NCBI GenBank assembly: GCA_028284905.1
Contig: JANQQU010000028.1
Location: forward strand, 1-64,000
DNA length: 64,000 bases
Origin: Calditrichia bacterium
GTDB taxonomy: Bacteria > Calditrichota > Calditrichia > RBG-13-44-9 > J075
Reading direction: 5' to 3'
The position numbers were made by a program, and so were the translations under genes. The first letter of the stretch is position 1. Each line of letters opens with the position of its first letter. The notes beneath the pieces are model-generated. The model worked only from the letters and a program-made list of their open reading frames with translations, searched no databases and was not told the origin of the DNA. This document shows positions 46,030 to 55,053 of the stretch, in pieces.

Positions 46030-47475
46030 TTAGCCCACGCTGCCTTCAAGGCTGATGGCTAACAGTTTCTGTGCTTCGACAGCAAATTCCATCGGAAGCT
46101 CTTTAAATACTTCTTTACAGTAGCCATTGACGATGATACCGATAGCGTCTTCAGTACCAATACCGCGCTGATTACAGTAGAAAATCTGGTCTTCGCCAAT
46201 TTTCGAGGTTGTTGCCTCATGTTCTACTTTCGCGGTTTTATCTTCGATTTCCAGATAGGGGAAAGTATGTGCGCCGCAGCGGTCGCCAATCAGCAGAGAA
46301 TCGCACTGAGAGAAATTGCGGGCATTGTGTGCGCCTTTATGAATTTTCACCAACCCACGATAGGAGTTGTGGCTCTTTCCGGCGGAAATTCCCTTGGAGA
46401 TAATCGTGCTCTTGGTGTTTTTACCCACATGGATCATCTTGGTGCCGGTATCGGCCTGCTGGTAATTATTGGTTAAAGCCACCGAGTAAAATTCACCGAC
46501 TGAATTATCACCTTTCAGAATTACACTGGGGTATTTCCAGGTAATCGCAGATCCGGTTTCAACCTGCGTCCAGCTGATTTTAGCATTGTCATCGAGGCAG
46601 ATACCGCGTTTGGTTACAAAATTGTAAATACCCCCTTTACCATTCTCATCCCCGGGATACCAGTTCTGAACAGTGGAGTATTTAATTTCGGCATCACGAT
46701 CTGCAATCAGCTCTACTACCGCAGCGTGCAGCTGATTTTCATCACGCATCGGAGCGGTGCAACCTTCCAGATAGCTGACATATGAGCCAGGCTCGGCAAC
46801 GATGAGGGTGCGCTCGAACTGGCCGGTGTTTGCTGCGTTTATCCGGAAGTAAGTGGATAATTCCATCGGGCAACGCACCCCTTTTGGGATGTAGCAGAAG
46901 GAACCATCAGTGAATACTGCTGAGTTCAATGCTGCAAAAAAGTTGTCGGTGTAAGGGACAACCGTACCCATATATTTCTTAATCAACTCCGGATGATCCT
47001 GCACCGCTTCAGAAAACGAGCAGAAGATGATGCCGTGTTTGGCTAATTCATCTTTAAAAGTGGTTGCCACGGAAACACTATCCATAACCGCATCCACCGC
47101 GACGCCGGTTAGGCGTTTTTGCTCTTCCAGGGAGATGCCGAGTTTTTCAAAGGTTTCCAGCAATTTCGGATCAACTTCGTCAAGGCTTTTCGGTGCTTCA
47201 GTTTGTTTCGGCGCGGCATAATAGTACGCATCCTGATAATCAATCGGTGCAATATCTACATTCGGCCATCGCGGCTCTGTCATGGTTAGCCAGTGGCGAA
47301 ATGCTTTTAGGCGCCATTCCAGCATCCATTCCGGTTCGTTCTTCTTAGCGGAGATCAACCGTACGATATCTTCGTTGAGCCCCTTCGGGATCGTTTCCAT
47401 ATCGATGTCAGTGGTAAAACCCCACTTATATTCGCTTTTGATCCTGCTTTCAATAATTTGCTGTTCGCTGCTCAT
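46030..47475 (-). CDS. sufB: SufB, Fe-S assembly scaffold
   Basis: The 481-residue protein is full-length Suf[16 protein letters not shown] near the N terminus, [12 protein letters not shown], the core beta-helix, and the C-terminal [23 protein letters not shown] with the invariant cysteine. It is the first structural gene of the operon, 43 bp after the Rrf2 regulator. Confidence 0.97.
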   Translation of the reverse strand: MSSEQQIIESRIKSEYKWGFTTDIDMETIPKGLNEDIVRLISAKKNEPEWMLEWRLKAFRHWLTMTEPRWPNVDIAPIDYQDAYYYAAPKQTEAPKSLDEVDPKLLETFEKLGISLEEQKRLTGVAVDAVMDSVSVATTFKDELAKHGIIFCSFSEAVQDHPELIKKYMGTVVPYTDNFFAALNSAVFTDGSFCYIPKGVRCPMELSTYFRINAANTGQFERTLIVAEPGSYVSYLEGCTAPMRDENQLHAAVVELIADRDAEIKYSTVQNWYPGDENGKGGIYNFVTKRGICLDDNAKISWTQVETGSAITWKYPSVILKGDNSVGEFYSVALTNNYQQADTGTKMIHVGKNTKSTIISKGISAGKSHNSYRGLVKIHKGAHNARNFSQCDSLLIGDRCGAHTFPYLEIEDKTAKVEHEATTSKIGEDQIFYCNQRGIGTEDAIGIIVNGYCKEVFKELPMEFAVEAQKLLAISLEGSVG

Positions 47476-47518
47476 CTATGTTTCCTCATGATAGGTTGTT
47501 TATATCAGTCTGTTTTCT

Positions 47519-47983
47519 TCAAATATCCAATACTACGTTAATTGCATCGGCTGTCCGGATATCCAGAGAGATTTGCTCGGCCTGGAGATCTGCAAGCGTA
47601 AAAGCATCAAAAAATTGTACTAAACGCGATTGTAATAACTCCATTGGGTTACGCATGTTACAAAACGAAAATTGATCACAGCCGCAATTATCTTTGCCGC
47701 TGACACAATTTACCAGTTTAACCGGTCCATCTACTGCTTCAATAACTGTTGTCAGGTTTATCTCTTCGGGAGATTTAATTAATTGATAGCCGCCTTTAAC
47801 GCCCTGCACGGAGGAGATGCAGTTGTGCCGGGCAAGTTTCTGCAAAACTTTACCGGTAATTTCTTGAGGTAAGTTGAATTTTTCGGATAGCTCACGGGCG
47901 GAGGTTAATTGCCCGTCCTGGCGGTTGGCCATGTATAACATTGATATAAGTGCGTATTCGATTTTTTTACTGAATTTAAGCAT
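47519..47983 (-). CDS. Rrf2-family Fe-S-sensing regulator of the SUF operon
   Basis: The 154-residue protein has the Rrf2 winged HTH (EYALISMLYMANRQDG; KFNLPQEITGKVLQKLARH) and a cysteine cluster CVSGKDNCGCDQFSFC at about residues 93-108 suited to binding an Fe-S cluster, as in IscR/SufR. It is the first gene of the operon. Palindromes at the promoter fit the GAC-N7-GTC core of IscR type-1 sites. Autoregulated repression by the cluster-bound form is the likely model. Confidence 0.93.
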   Translation of the reverse strand: MLKFSKKIEYALISMLYMANRQDGQLTSARELSEKFNLPQEITGKVLQKLARHNCISSVQGVKGGYQLIKSPEEINLTTVIEAVDGPVKLVNCVSGKDNCGCDQFSFCNMRNPMELLQSRLVQFFDAFTLADLQAEQISLDIRTADAINVVLDI

Positions 47984-47995
47984 TTTAAATAAATC

Positions 47996-48078
47996 CGACT
48001 TTTTTGGTCGTGTTTTAATCTAAAAAAAACTTGACGGTGTTGTCAAGCCTTTGAAAATAAATCCGACAAATTTTGTCG
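47996..48078 (-). promoter_or_regulatory. Promoter and candidate Rrf2 operators of the SUF operon
   Basis: On the minus strand, TTGACA (48041-48046) and TAGATT (48017-48022) are spaced by 18 bp. Two 15-bp dyads share CGAC-N7-GTCG, one at the expected transcription start (47996-48010) and one upstream of the -35 (48064-48078); both are preceded by AAATAAATC. A third dyad, CTTGAC-N6-GTCAAG (48030-48047), overlaps the -35. The GAC-N7-GTC core is that of E. coli IscR type-1 sites. Confidence 0.7.
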
Positions 48079-48191
48079 CATTTCGCAGGAATATAAATGT
48101 GAGAGCTATGCGAGTCAACATAAAATTTTAAAATGTCGATTTTTTTTCGCTCATAACGCTCATTTTGTAATTCTTCTTTTTTCAAATTAAC

Positions 48192-48220
48192 TTGACCTTT
48201 TTACTGTCATTTTTCATAAC
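48192..48220 (+). promoter_or_regulatory. Candidate promoter of the DMT transporter operon
   Basis: TTGACC (48192-48197), a 17-bp spacer and CATAAC (48215-48220) form a reasonable sigma-70-like promoter about 100 bp before the DMT start. The rest of the 335-bp divergent intergenic region (47984-48318) holds the SUF promoter and no gene. Confidence 0.4.
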
Positions 48221-48318
48221 TTGTCCCGGGTGGAAAATTGTCGGGTTTTATCCGCGGTATTTTTCAAAACCTTCCATTTGCAACAATGATGTAAAAGTTC
48301 TTGTTCGAAAGGGGAAAG

Positions 48319-49251
48319 ATGGGCAATAGTCGATTGTTCCTGGTAAGTGCCTTTATCTTTTTGGGCGTGGTGTGGGGAACCACCTGGATCGCTATTAAAT
48401 TTTCACTGGTCAGCGTACCGCCGTTTAGTGGGGTGATGCTGCGTTTCATATTAGCACTATTCATCTTATATATTTATGCCCGGGTACGGAATATCAAATT
48501 GCGAATTTCCCCTGAAGATAGGAAATATATTTTCATTTCCGCGCTTCTGATGTATGCCGGCGACTATGGCGTCATTTATTGGGCGGAGCAATATCTGTAT
48601 GCTGGCGTGACAGCGATTTTTTTTGCGACTTATCCGATTTTTACCGGACTGGTATCAAATTTTATCTTTCGGAATGAAGCGTTTTCTGCCAACAAGTTCG
48701 CCGGACTGTTGTTGGGATTTATCGGCATTGTGATCATATTCTACGACCAATTAATAATTACCCAATTTGACACCATGGTAATCCTGGCTTCTGTAGGAAT
48801 TCTCTTTGCTGCTTTCTGCGGGGCATTATCGACCGTAATGGTGAAAAAATATCTCGATCATACGCCGATTATGCCGCTGACAATCAATCAGATGTTCTGG
48901 GGAGTCCTGATACTTACGCTAATTGCATTGGTTCGCGGAGAAGCCGCTGCTGTGGCATTTTCCTGGGAGGCGTTCTGGTCAATTTTATATTTGGGGATTA
49001 TCGGGTCCGCTGTTGCTTTCGTACTCTATTTTCACCTTTTAAAGCAAATGAGCGTTGTCTCTCTTTCGTTTATTGTTTATATCAATCCGGTCATCGCTTT
49101 ACTGGCTGGTTGGGTGATTTTAGATGAAAAAATTTCCCTGCAAACAGCAATTGGCAGCGCAATTGTGCTCGGGGGCATTGCATTATCGCAAATGTCGCAG
49201 TTTTATACCGGGAAGAAACGTGAAAAAGTTTTGGAAGAATTGAAGAGTTGA
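48319..49251 (+). CDS. EamA/DMT-family transporter
   Basis: The ORF track opens at a TTG (48301), but the ATG at 48319 is preceded by AAAGGGGAAAG, giving about 310 residues. The protein has ten transmembrane helices in two EamA repeats; WGTTWIAIKFSL and GYFxNP-like SFIVYINPVIALLAGW are typical. It exports or imports small metabolites; substrate is unknown. It ends 28 bp before the PEP-synthase-like gene. Confidence 0.9.
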   Translation: MGNSRLFLVSAFIFLGVVWGTTWIAIKFSLVSVPPFSGVMLRFILALFILYIYARVRNIKLRISPEDRKYIFISALLMYAGDYGVIYWAEQYLYAGVTAIFFATYPIFTGLVSNFIFRNEAFSANKFAGLLLGFIGIVIIFYDQLIITQFDTMVILASVGILFAAFCGALSTVMVKKYLDHTPIMPLTINQMFWGVLILTLIALVRGEAAAVAFSWEAFWSILYLGIIGSAVAFVLYFHLLKQMSVVSLSFIVYINPVIALLAGWVILDEKISLQTAIGSAIVLGGIALSQMSQFYTGKKREKVLEELKS

Positions 49252-49279
49252 TATCTGCTTAATTGTTTTGGAGTGATTT

Positions 49280-52192
49280 ATGCGATTTGTTTTATTCTGC
49301 TTGTTAATGTTGTTTTGCTTACATTTGCCACAAACACTCTCCGCGCAATCGCCGGAAGAGATTACCAAGCTGGTAAAGAAATTCAAGAAAGACCCGCGTG
49401 GGCCATATAAAGGTATATTCTGGTTTTGCCCGGATGGCAGTATTGTGCCGCCGAAAGAGCGTTGCGAAGAACCGGGCGGGTTACAACATGCCCTGCATAA
49501 AGATATTGTCGAAAAAATTGCCCGGGAACAGGGGATATACCTGGGGCAAATTCTTGCCGGCAGTGACCTTGATGCTTTTCTCAATAAGTCCGATTATTAT
49601 TCCCGATTGAAACAATATCAGTTAGAGAAATTTCTCCAAAAAATTGACGATGGCTGGATTATGCGCCGGGCGCAATTTTATCGGGGCGCATTGCAGGCGG
49701 AAGATGAAGAAGCCTGGGGAAAACAGTTGTTGCAGCAGGCATTGGGAGACGATAATCTGCTGGAAAGCCAATATTACCTGCTCCGCCAATCGGCCCGGGA
49801 TATTCCCCATATTGATGATACGGATTTATTGGCGCGCATTCGTGCCACAGCAAAAACCATTGCAGACACCATGGCAGCTTTTATGGATACCCGGGTAAAA
49901 ATCCACGGGCAACCAGACCAGGGAGACCTGGAAAGAGTGAAGGAATTTCGCGAAACTTTCAAAGATAGTATCCCTGTTTTTTTGGATAGCATGTTTGTTG
50001 CTCTGGAAACCGACCTTGAGCTGTTTTATTTTACCCCGGCCGATGAAAAATTTTCCGATTATAGGGCGTTTTTTCCAGTGAATACACCCGTAGGATTTCA
50101 ACTGGAAACGGCGCTTTCCGTTTATGAAGAAACGCCCGACGATCTTGCGAAGCAATCTGAAGCGCTGGCCCATTTGCTTTGGGTGATTCGCAAACAATTA
50201 GGAAAGATTGAAAATCCGGAAACCCGATTAATGATGATAGACCTCTCCCTGCAAGGGGAAGATCTCTTCTTTGCCGCAGCCAGTAGCTGGCAGGCAGATC
50301 AATTGAATGAACTGCTTCGGAAACATCACGCGCTTGCCAAAGCGGCTGCCGCAACGGGGTTGCTGGAAACTCATGAATGGGAACAGCTGGAAAGACATCT
50401 CCAGGCGCCGGTAAAGGCCGATACGCTGGATTTTCCGGATTTGCAGCGGATTGGCGAGCATTCCCGCCGGTTAGTGGAATGGTCTGCCGGAATGGTGAAA
50501 GGGGTTTATGGACCGGTTGTAGAGAAATTCGCTGAATTTGAACCGTTAGCCGTTGGCTTCCTGGATGATCGTATTCGTGGGTCGGTACTCTTGCCTTTAG
50601 GAGAAACTGCCGGTCGTCTGGCTAATTTGATTACCCAATTCTCAAATATTAGCAATCAAATGCTTACCGTAAGTAATCCGAATAGCGCCCGCGGATTAAA
50701 TCCCGGTGTGGCAGTGGGAGAGTTGGTTGTTATCGATCAGGAACATAAAGGTTATAACTATCTGGCCGACAAGATTTACGTTTTACAAAGAGCGCCTTCC
50801 GATCTGAAGCCGGTTGCCGGTATCGCGACGGTTTCAGAGGGGAATGCTGTCTCGCATGTGCAATTACTGGCAAGAAATTTAGGCATTCCCAATGCAGTGT
50901 TGACATTGGAGAATTTTCAGGAGATTCGTTCTTTCCACGGGCAGCAAGTCTTTTATGCCGTTTCGCCCGGAGGCACAATCCGCATGAAGCTAGCTGAGGA
51001 GATGACCGCGCAGGAAAAGGACCTGATCATTACCCAAAAACGGGAAAGACGAACGATTACCATCGCAACAGATGAAATTGATTTAAATACCCGGGAAATT
51101 CTTGATATGAGCCGCTTGCGTGCGGAGGACTCAGGTAAGCTGTGCGGACCGAAAGCCGCAAATCTCGGGCAGCTGCATTATTTATTCCCCGGAAAAGTGC
51201 CGCCGGGCCTGGTTATTCCTTTTGGCATTTTTTATGACCATATGCAGCGAACTTTACCGGTTGGAGATAAAACTTATTGGGAATTTCTCAATGAAATTTT
51301 TGCACAAGCGAAACGGGATATCGCCAACGGACAATCGCAGCAGTCGGTGGAAATTACCGTGCTGCAAGGATTGGCCGATCTTCGTGCTGCGATTAAAGAA
51401 ATCCCCCTGAAACCAGACTTTGTTGAAAACCTTGAGGTCGAATTCGAGCGTGTTTTCAAAACAGATATTGGTAAGCTGGGCATGTTTATTCGCAGCGATA
51501 CGAATATGGAAGATTTGAAAGAATTTACCGGTGCCGGACTTAATTTAACAGTGCCGAATATATTTGAGAAAGAAAAAATTCTGCAGGCGATTCGCGATGT
51601 CTGGAGCTCTCCTTTTACCGAACGCAGCTATAAGTGGCGGCAGCGATACCTGAACAACCCGGAAAATGTTTATCCGTCGTTATTGATGCTGCCGACCGTC
51701 GATGCGGATAAGTCGGGCGTGCTAATTACCGCTGGTATTGCATCCGGTAATCCGGACGATATTACCGCCGCTTTCAATCATGGGGTTGGTGGCGCTGTTG
51801 ACGGACAAGCAGCGGAAACTTATCTGCTCCGTAGCGACGGTGTTGATGAGCTGCTCGCACCTGCCCGCGAACCGAAGTTTAACAAAGTCTCCCTACAGGG
51901 AGGTGTGAAGAAGCGCTTTGTCGATTTTAGCGAGCCGTTATTAAGCGGTAATGATCGCTTTTTGCTACGTCAGTTAGCGGCAGAAGTAAAAGCGGTATTA
52001 CCGGGAACCACCGGCATCGAAACCGATGGACCGTTTGATGTCGAATTGGGATTTTGGAATGAAGCGATTTGGCTATTCCAGGTGCGCCCATTTGTGGAAA
52101 ACCGCCAGGCACGAGCCTCAGACTATCTACAATCCTTGGATCCACTTGTAGACATGGATCAGCGGATTCCGCTCGCTTTGCCTTTAAACTAA
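49280..52192 (+). CDS. Exported PEP/pyruvate-binding domain protein (PEP synthase-like, permuted)
   Basis: The 970-residue protein starts with a signal peptide (FVLFCLLMLFCLHLPQTLSAQ). Residues 25-450 are helical and unrecognised. A PEP-utilising mobile (swivelling) domain follows, with the phosphohistidine motif as SHVQLLARNLGIPN (His526). Then comes an ATP-grasp-like PPDK_N domain from GPKAANLG (623) through RSDTNMED (about 737) and DADKSGVLITAG. The order is reversed from PpsA/PPDK, and the PEP-binding TIM barrel is absent. Export of an ATP-grasp phosphotransferase-like protein is unusual; the function is unknown. Confidence 0.82.
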   Translation: MRFVLFCLLMLFCLHLPQTLSAQSPEEITKLVKKFKKDPRGPYKGIFWFCPDGSIVPPKERCEEPGGLQHALHKDIVEKIAREQGIYLGQILAGSDLDAFLNKSDYYSRLKQYQLEKFLQKIDDGWIMRRAQFYRGALQAEDEEAWGKQLLQQALGDDNLLESQYYLLRQSARDIPHIDDTDLLARIRATAKTIADTMAAFMDTRVKIHGQPDQGDLERVKEFRETFKDSIPVFLDSMFVALETDLELFYFTPADEKFSDYRAFFPVNTPVGFQLETALSVYEETPDDLAKQSEALAHLLWVIRKQLGKIENPETRLMMIDLSLQGEDLFFAAASSWQADQLNELLRKHHALAKAAAATGLLETHEWEQLERHLQAPVKADTLDFPDLQRIGEHSRRLVEWSAGMVKGVYGPVVEKFAEFEPLAVGFLDDRIRGSVLLPLGETAGRLANLITQFSNISNQMLTVSNPNSARGLNPGVAVGELVVIDQEHKGYNYLADKIYVLQRAPSDLKPVAGIATVSEGNAVSHVQLLARNLGIPNAVLTLENFQEIRSFHGQQVFYAVSPGGTIRMKLAEEMTAQEKDLIITQKRERRTITIATDEIDLNTREILDMSRLRAEDSGKLCGPKAANLGQLHYLFPGKVPPGLVIPFGIFYDHMQRTLPVGDKTYWEFLNEIFAQAKRDIANGQSQQSVEITVLQGLADLRAAIKEIPLKPDFVENLEVEFERVFKTDIGKLGMFIRSDTNMEDLKEFTGAGLNLTVPNIFEKEKILQAIRDVWSSPFTERSYKWRQRYLNNPENVYPSLLMLPTVDADKSGVLITAGIASGNPDDITAAFNHGVGGAVDGQAAETYLLRSDGVDELLAPAREPKFNKVSLQGGVKKRFVDFSEPLLSGNDRFLLRQLAAEVKAVLPGTTGIETDGPFDVELGFWNEAIWLFQVRPFVENRQARASDYLQSLDPLVDMDQRIPLALPLN

Positions 52193-52214
52193 AGCATAAT
52201 TCCGGACTGCGAAT

Positions 52215-53597
52215 ATGGTGATTATCCGACGTATATTTTTACTGATAGTAATTCTGATTTTAAGCACCGCAGAGCTTTCCTATGATTATCCGGTGGACGG
52301 ATACGAAGAAAGTGGTATTCGGCGAGTGGAGCGATTGCGGATTCGCATTGCCGATAGCCTGCGTGGATTCGTACCCGTCGAAGGTGGCAGAAAATCGATT
52401 GCAGATATTCGGTTGAATTTTCTCGATCATTCTGCACCTTTCCGGAACACGCAATATGATCCCCTGGCTTTCCTTGCAGATTTGAATAAGCCCTTTCAGG
52501 ATAGCGAACTCGATACACCAGCACCGATAATAACGCTCAATGACATTACGGATTCCCTTCATAGCACGCTTGCTAAATTCCCGCGAATGGACCGGGCATT
52601 GGCAGAGCGGTTAAAGCGCTTGTTTGCAAACAGGGACCGGCGCTATTCTCTCGCTTTGATGGAGATTACACCAGGAAAAGAACTCCGCTACGCCGGCGTT
52701 CGACCGCATTGGCAATATGCCCCGGGCAGTGTCGGGAAAATCGCTATTGCAGTTGGGCTGTTTAACGAATTATTCAAGGTTTACCCCGATTCACTGGAAA
52801 AGCGCCAGCGAATTTTACGGGAAACAACGATTGTCGCGGATGACTGGATCCATACCGATAGCCATGGTGTGCCATTGTTTGATTTATCGGATTCCAGCGC
52901 CGCTTTTCGGCCGATAAAAGAGGGAGATGCCTTCAGCCTGTTCGAATGGGTTGATCACATGATTTCACCCAGCTCGAATGCTGCTGCCAGCACCGTCTGG
53001 CGGGAAGCGATGTTATTACGGTATTTCGGCCGGAATTATCCCCCATCTCCGGAAGACGCCGCCGCGTTTTTAAAAGAAACGCCCCGAACAGAATTGGCGG
53101 AAATCGCTCTGGATATTGTCAATAAACCATTACGGGAAATTGGCATCGCAGAACGGGACTGGCGCCTGGGCAGTTTTTTTACCCGCGCCGGAAAAAACAG
53201 GATTCCTGCAACAGGTGGCAGCTATGCCAGTCCACGGGGATTGTTGTTGTTCTTGCTGCGGATGGAGCAGGGGAGAGTGGTTGATGAATGGTCCAGCCTG
53301 GAAATCAAGCGATTGATGTACATGACGGAAAAACGTATTCGTTATGCATCCGCGCCACGCTTGAAGAAAAGTGCGGTTTACTTTAAATCCGGCAGCCTTT
53401 ACCGCTGTCAGGAAGAAGCCGGCTTTACCTGCGGCAAATATATGGGGAATCGCGATAATTTTATGAATTCTGTGGCGATTGTCGAACGCCCGGACGGTGT
53501 CGTCTACCTGGTTGCCTTGATGTCCAACGTGCTGAAGATTAATTCAGCTGTCGAACATCAATCGCTGGCGACGTTCATCGATCGAATGCTTCGGTAA
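52215..53597 (+). CDS. Exported serine hydrolase, beta-lactamase/PBP fold
   Basis: The 460-residue protein has an N-terminal signal peptide (RRIFLLIVILILSTA) and the penicillin-recognising triad: SVGK (SxxK, catalytic Ser) in YAPGSVGKIAIAVGL, SSN in MISPSSNAAAST, and KSG in VYFKSGSLYRC. It is related to class A beta-lactamase-like serine hydrolases but is longer and differs in the N-terminal third. It may be a peptidase or esterase acting on the envelope. It is 22 bp after the PEP-like gene, probably in one operon. Confidence 0.87.
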   Translation: MVIIRRIFLLIVILILSTAELSYDYPVDGYEESGIRRVERLRIRIADSLRGFVPVEGGRKSIADIRLNFLDHSAPFRNTQYDPLAFLADLNKPFQDSELDTPAPIITLNDITDSLHSTLAKFPRMDRALAERLKRLFANRDRRYSLALMEITPGKELRYAGVRPHWQYAPGSVGKIAIAVGLFNELFKVYPDSLEKRQRILRETTIVADDWIHTDSHGVPLFDLSDSSAAFRPIKEGDAFSLFEWVDHMISPSSNAAASTVWREAMLLRYFGRNYPPSPEDAAAFLKETPRTELAEIALDIVNKPLREIGIAERDWRLGSFFTRAGKNRIPATGGSYASPRGLLLFLLRMEQGRVVDEWSSLEIKRLMYMTEKRIRYASAPRLKKSAVYFKSGSLYRCQEEAGFTCGKYMGNRDNFMNSVAIVERPDGVVYLVALMSNVLKINSAVEHQSLATFIDRMLR

Positions 53598-53603
53598 AAA
53601 TAT

Positions 53604-53683
53604 GCAAATGAGCAAATGAGCAAATGGGCAAATATGCAAAAATGCCCATTTGCCCATTTGCATATTTGCCCATTTGCCCATTC
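53604..53683. repeat. Octamer-periodic palindrome between convergent genes
   Basis: Ten 8-bp units begin with GC and run GCAAATGA, GCAAATGA, GCAAATGG ... then GCCCATTT, GCCCATTT. The two halves form a 25-bp inverted repeat (53616-53640 with 53657-53681, one mismatch) around a 16-nt loop. It lies 6 bp after the serine hydrolase stop and ends a few bases before the convergent cupin stop, so it could act as a bidirectional terminator or mRNA stabiliser. Not a CRISPR: no spacers. Confidence 0.9.
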
Positions 53684-53684
53684 T

Positions 53685-54215
53685 CTAACAAGATTCTCCA
53701 AGCGGTTTTTGCATCGGGTTGGATTTCACGAAAATGTAAGCAGCGGTATGATCTTCATCCGGCAGAACGCGATGGCAGATATTTTTGTCTACCAGATGAG
53801 AATCACTTGCGGACAGCGGATAGGTGATCACAGTATTGTTGGACGAATCTTTTTCCTGTAGCAACAACTGCCCCTCCAAAACAACGATAAACTCCTGCTG
53901 ATGCGGATGCCTTTTCCATTGCCCGGCCTTCGCTGCATCTTCCGGCAGCACCGCTAAACCTGCTGCCAGGCTCTCGCTTTCCAGAAAAAAAGGATGGTCG
54001 ACAAAACCACCGGCGAAGTAAATCGAAGAGAGGGACGGATCGTCTTGACTGGCAATGCGCATTTCCGAGATTAGTGCGGACAGTTTTAACGCTTTCGGCT
54101 TCTCTCCATCTGTATCAGACTGATACGCTTTCTCGATTAATTTCCGTCGTTTATGATAGTCTACATCATTTAGCGGTTTGCCTGATGTTGATGGTGTCTG
54201 CTTGTCCTTAGCCAT
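53685..54215 (-). CDS. Cupin-domain protein
   Basis: The 176-residue protein carries a single cupin: HPHQQEFIVVLEGQLLLQE (metal-binding HxH...E) and a second histidine in ICHRVLPDED. It lacks a signal peptide. The N-terminal part is unassigned. Metal-dependent function cannot be assigned. It is 18 bp downstream of the unknown gene at 54234-54770 in one operon. Confidence 0.82.
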   Translation of the reverse strand: MAKDKQTPSTSGKPLNDVDYHKRRKLIEKAYQSDTDGEKPKALKLSALISEMRIASQDDPSLSSIYFAGGFVDHPFFLESESLAAGLAVLPEDAAKAGQWKRHPHQQEFIVVLEGQLLLQEKDSSNNTVITYPLSASDSHLVDKNICHRVLPDEDHTAAYIFVKSNPMQKPLGESC

Positions 54216-54233
54216 AAAATTCCCGATTTTCTT

Positions 54234-54770
54234 TTATTCGGCGATAATATCTTCATGAATCGCAGCAGGTTTATTCCGCTTAAAAATGTCCGGCCGAATA
54301 TCATAATAATAGCCGATGTTAATAACTTTCTTTTTGAACATCTGGGCGCCATCTTCGGCACGAGAGCTGGCTTTGTATTTGAGTTGTACCCATTCGCCAG
54401 GGGAAACATAGATGTGATCCTTGGAAAATACCCATCCGCTAGAATTCTCCTGGTCAGCAGGGAAAATTTTCATTCGTTCTTCATTAGAGCTGATTTTTAA
54501 AGCTTCATATTCAAAATCGGCCTCACTGTTTTCGGTGTGTATATCTTCAATCGGTGTAAAAAGGTGCCATTCCCCAAACATCACTTTATGCATCAGACGA
54601 TTCCCGCGAATTTCCTGAAGTAATTCATCCGGGAGTGACATCACTTCCGGTAATGAATTCCGCTTTTCCTCACCGCTCTCTCCCCGGGTCGCGTGCGTCC
54701 ATTTTGTGGTTAATGTTTGAATGATCAATTTTGGTTGAAATTCCTCCCGGAATACTTCTGATCTTTTCAT
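54234..54770 (-). CDS. Conserved-looking hypothetical protein
   Basis: The 178-residue protein is charged and soluble, with no signal peptide, TM helix or recognisable motif. It has an EALKISSNEERMKIF segment and a C-terminal KRNKPAAIHEDIIAE. Codon use and length are like neighbouring genes, and the next gene follows at 18 bp, so it is likely real. Family unknown to me. Confidence 0.65.
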   Translation of the reverse strand: MKRSEVFREEFQPKLIIQTLTTKWTHATRGESGEEKRNSLPEVMSLPDELLQEIRGNRLMHKVMFGEWHLFTPIEDIHTENSEADFEYEALKISSNEERMKIFPADQENSSGWVFSKDHIYVSPGEWVQLKYKASSRAEDGAQMFKKKVINIGYYYDIRPDIFKRNKPAAIHEDIIAE

Positions 54771-54862
54771 TTCCCGCCAACCCTCTTGAGTTATGTATAA
54801 AATTATTTAATTTGAGAATAAATATTAAACCGATTGCCGATAACTGCTCCAACTTGTAAACG

Positions 54863-54897
54863 AGAGACCTCACCAGCGGTCTCTGATCTGTTATCAG
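54863..54897. other. Adjacent hairpins in the region before the hypothetical gene
   Basis: AGAGACC-N8-GGTCTCT (54863-54884) is directly followed by CTGAT-N5-ATCAG (54883-54897). They lie in the 283-bp space between the TPR gene and the hypothetical gene, both on the minus strand. No T-run follows on either strand, so termination is uncertain. Otherwise the region holds no gene. Confidence 0.5.
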
Positions 54898-55053
54898 AAC
54901 CCGGCCAGTATTAACGCAGCATTTTCGGTGGTAGTAGAACTTTAGTATTATCGGAAGATTAAAATTATCGACTAGGAAAACGATAAACTATGTAAATATT
55001 AGCATCTTTCAATACTATCTTAGCATTGTGCTGTATAAGTAATTGCTACCCAT

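Noticed and set aside
48301-48318. TTG start of the DMT transporter
   Set aside because: The ATG at 48319 has a GGGGA-type ribosome-binding site and fits the usual N terminus.
53604-53683. Possible CRISPR array
   Set aside because: Units are only 8 bp with no spacers; it is a tandem palindrome.
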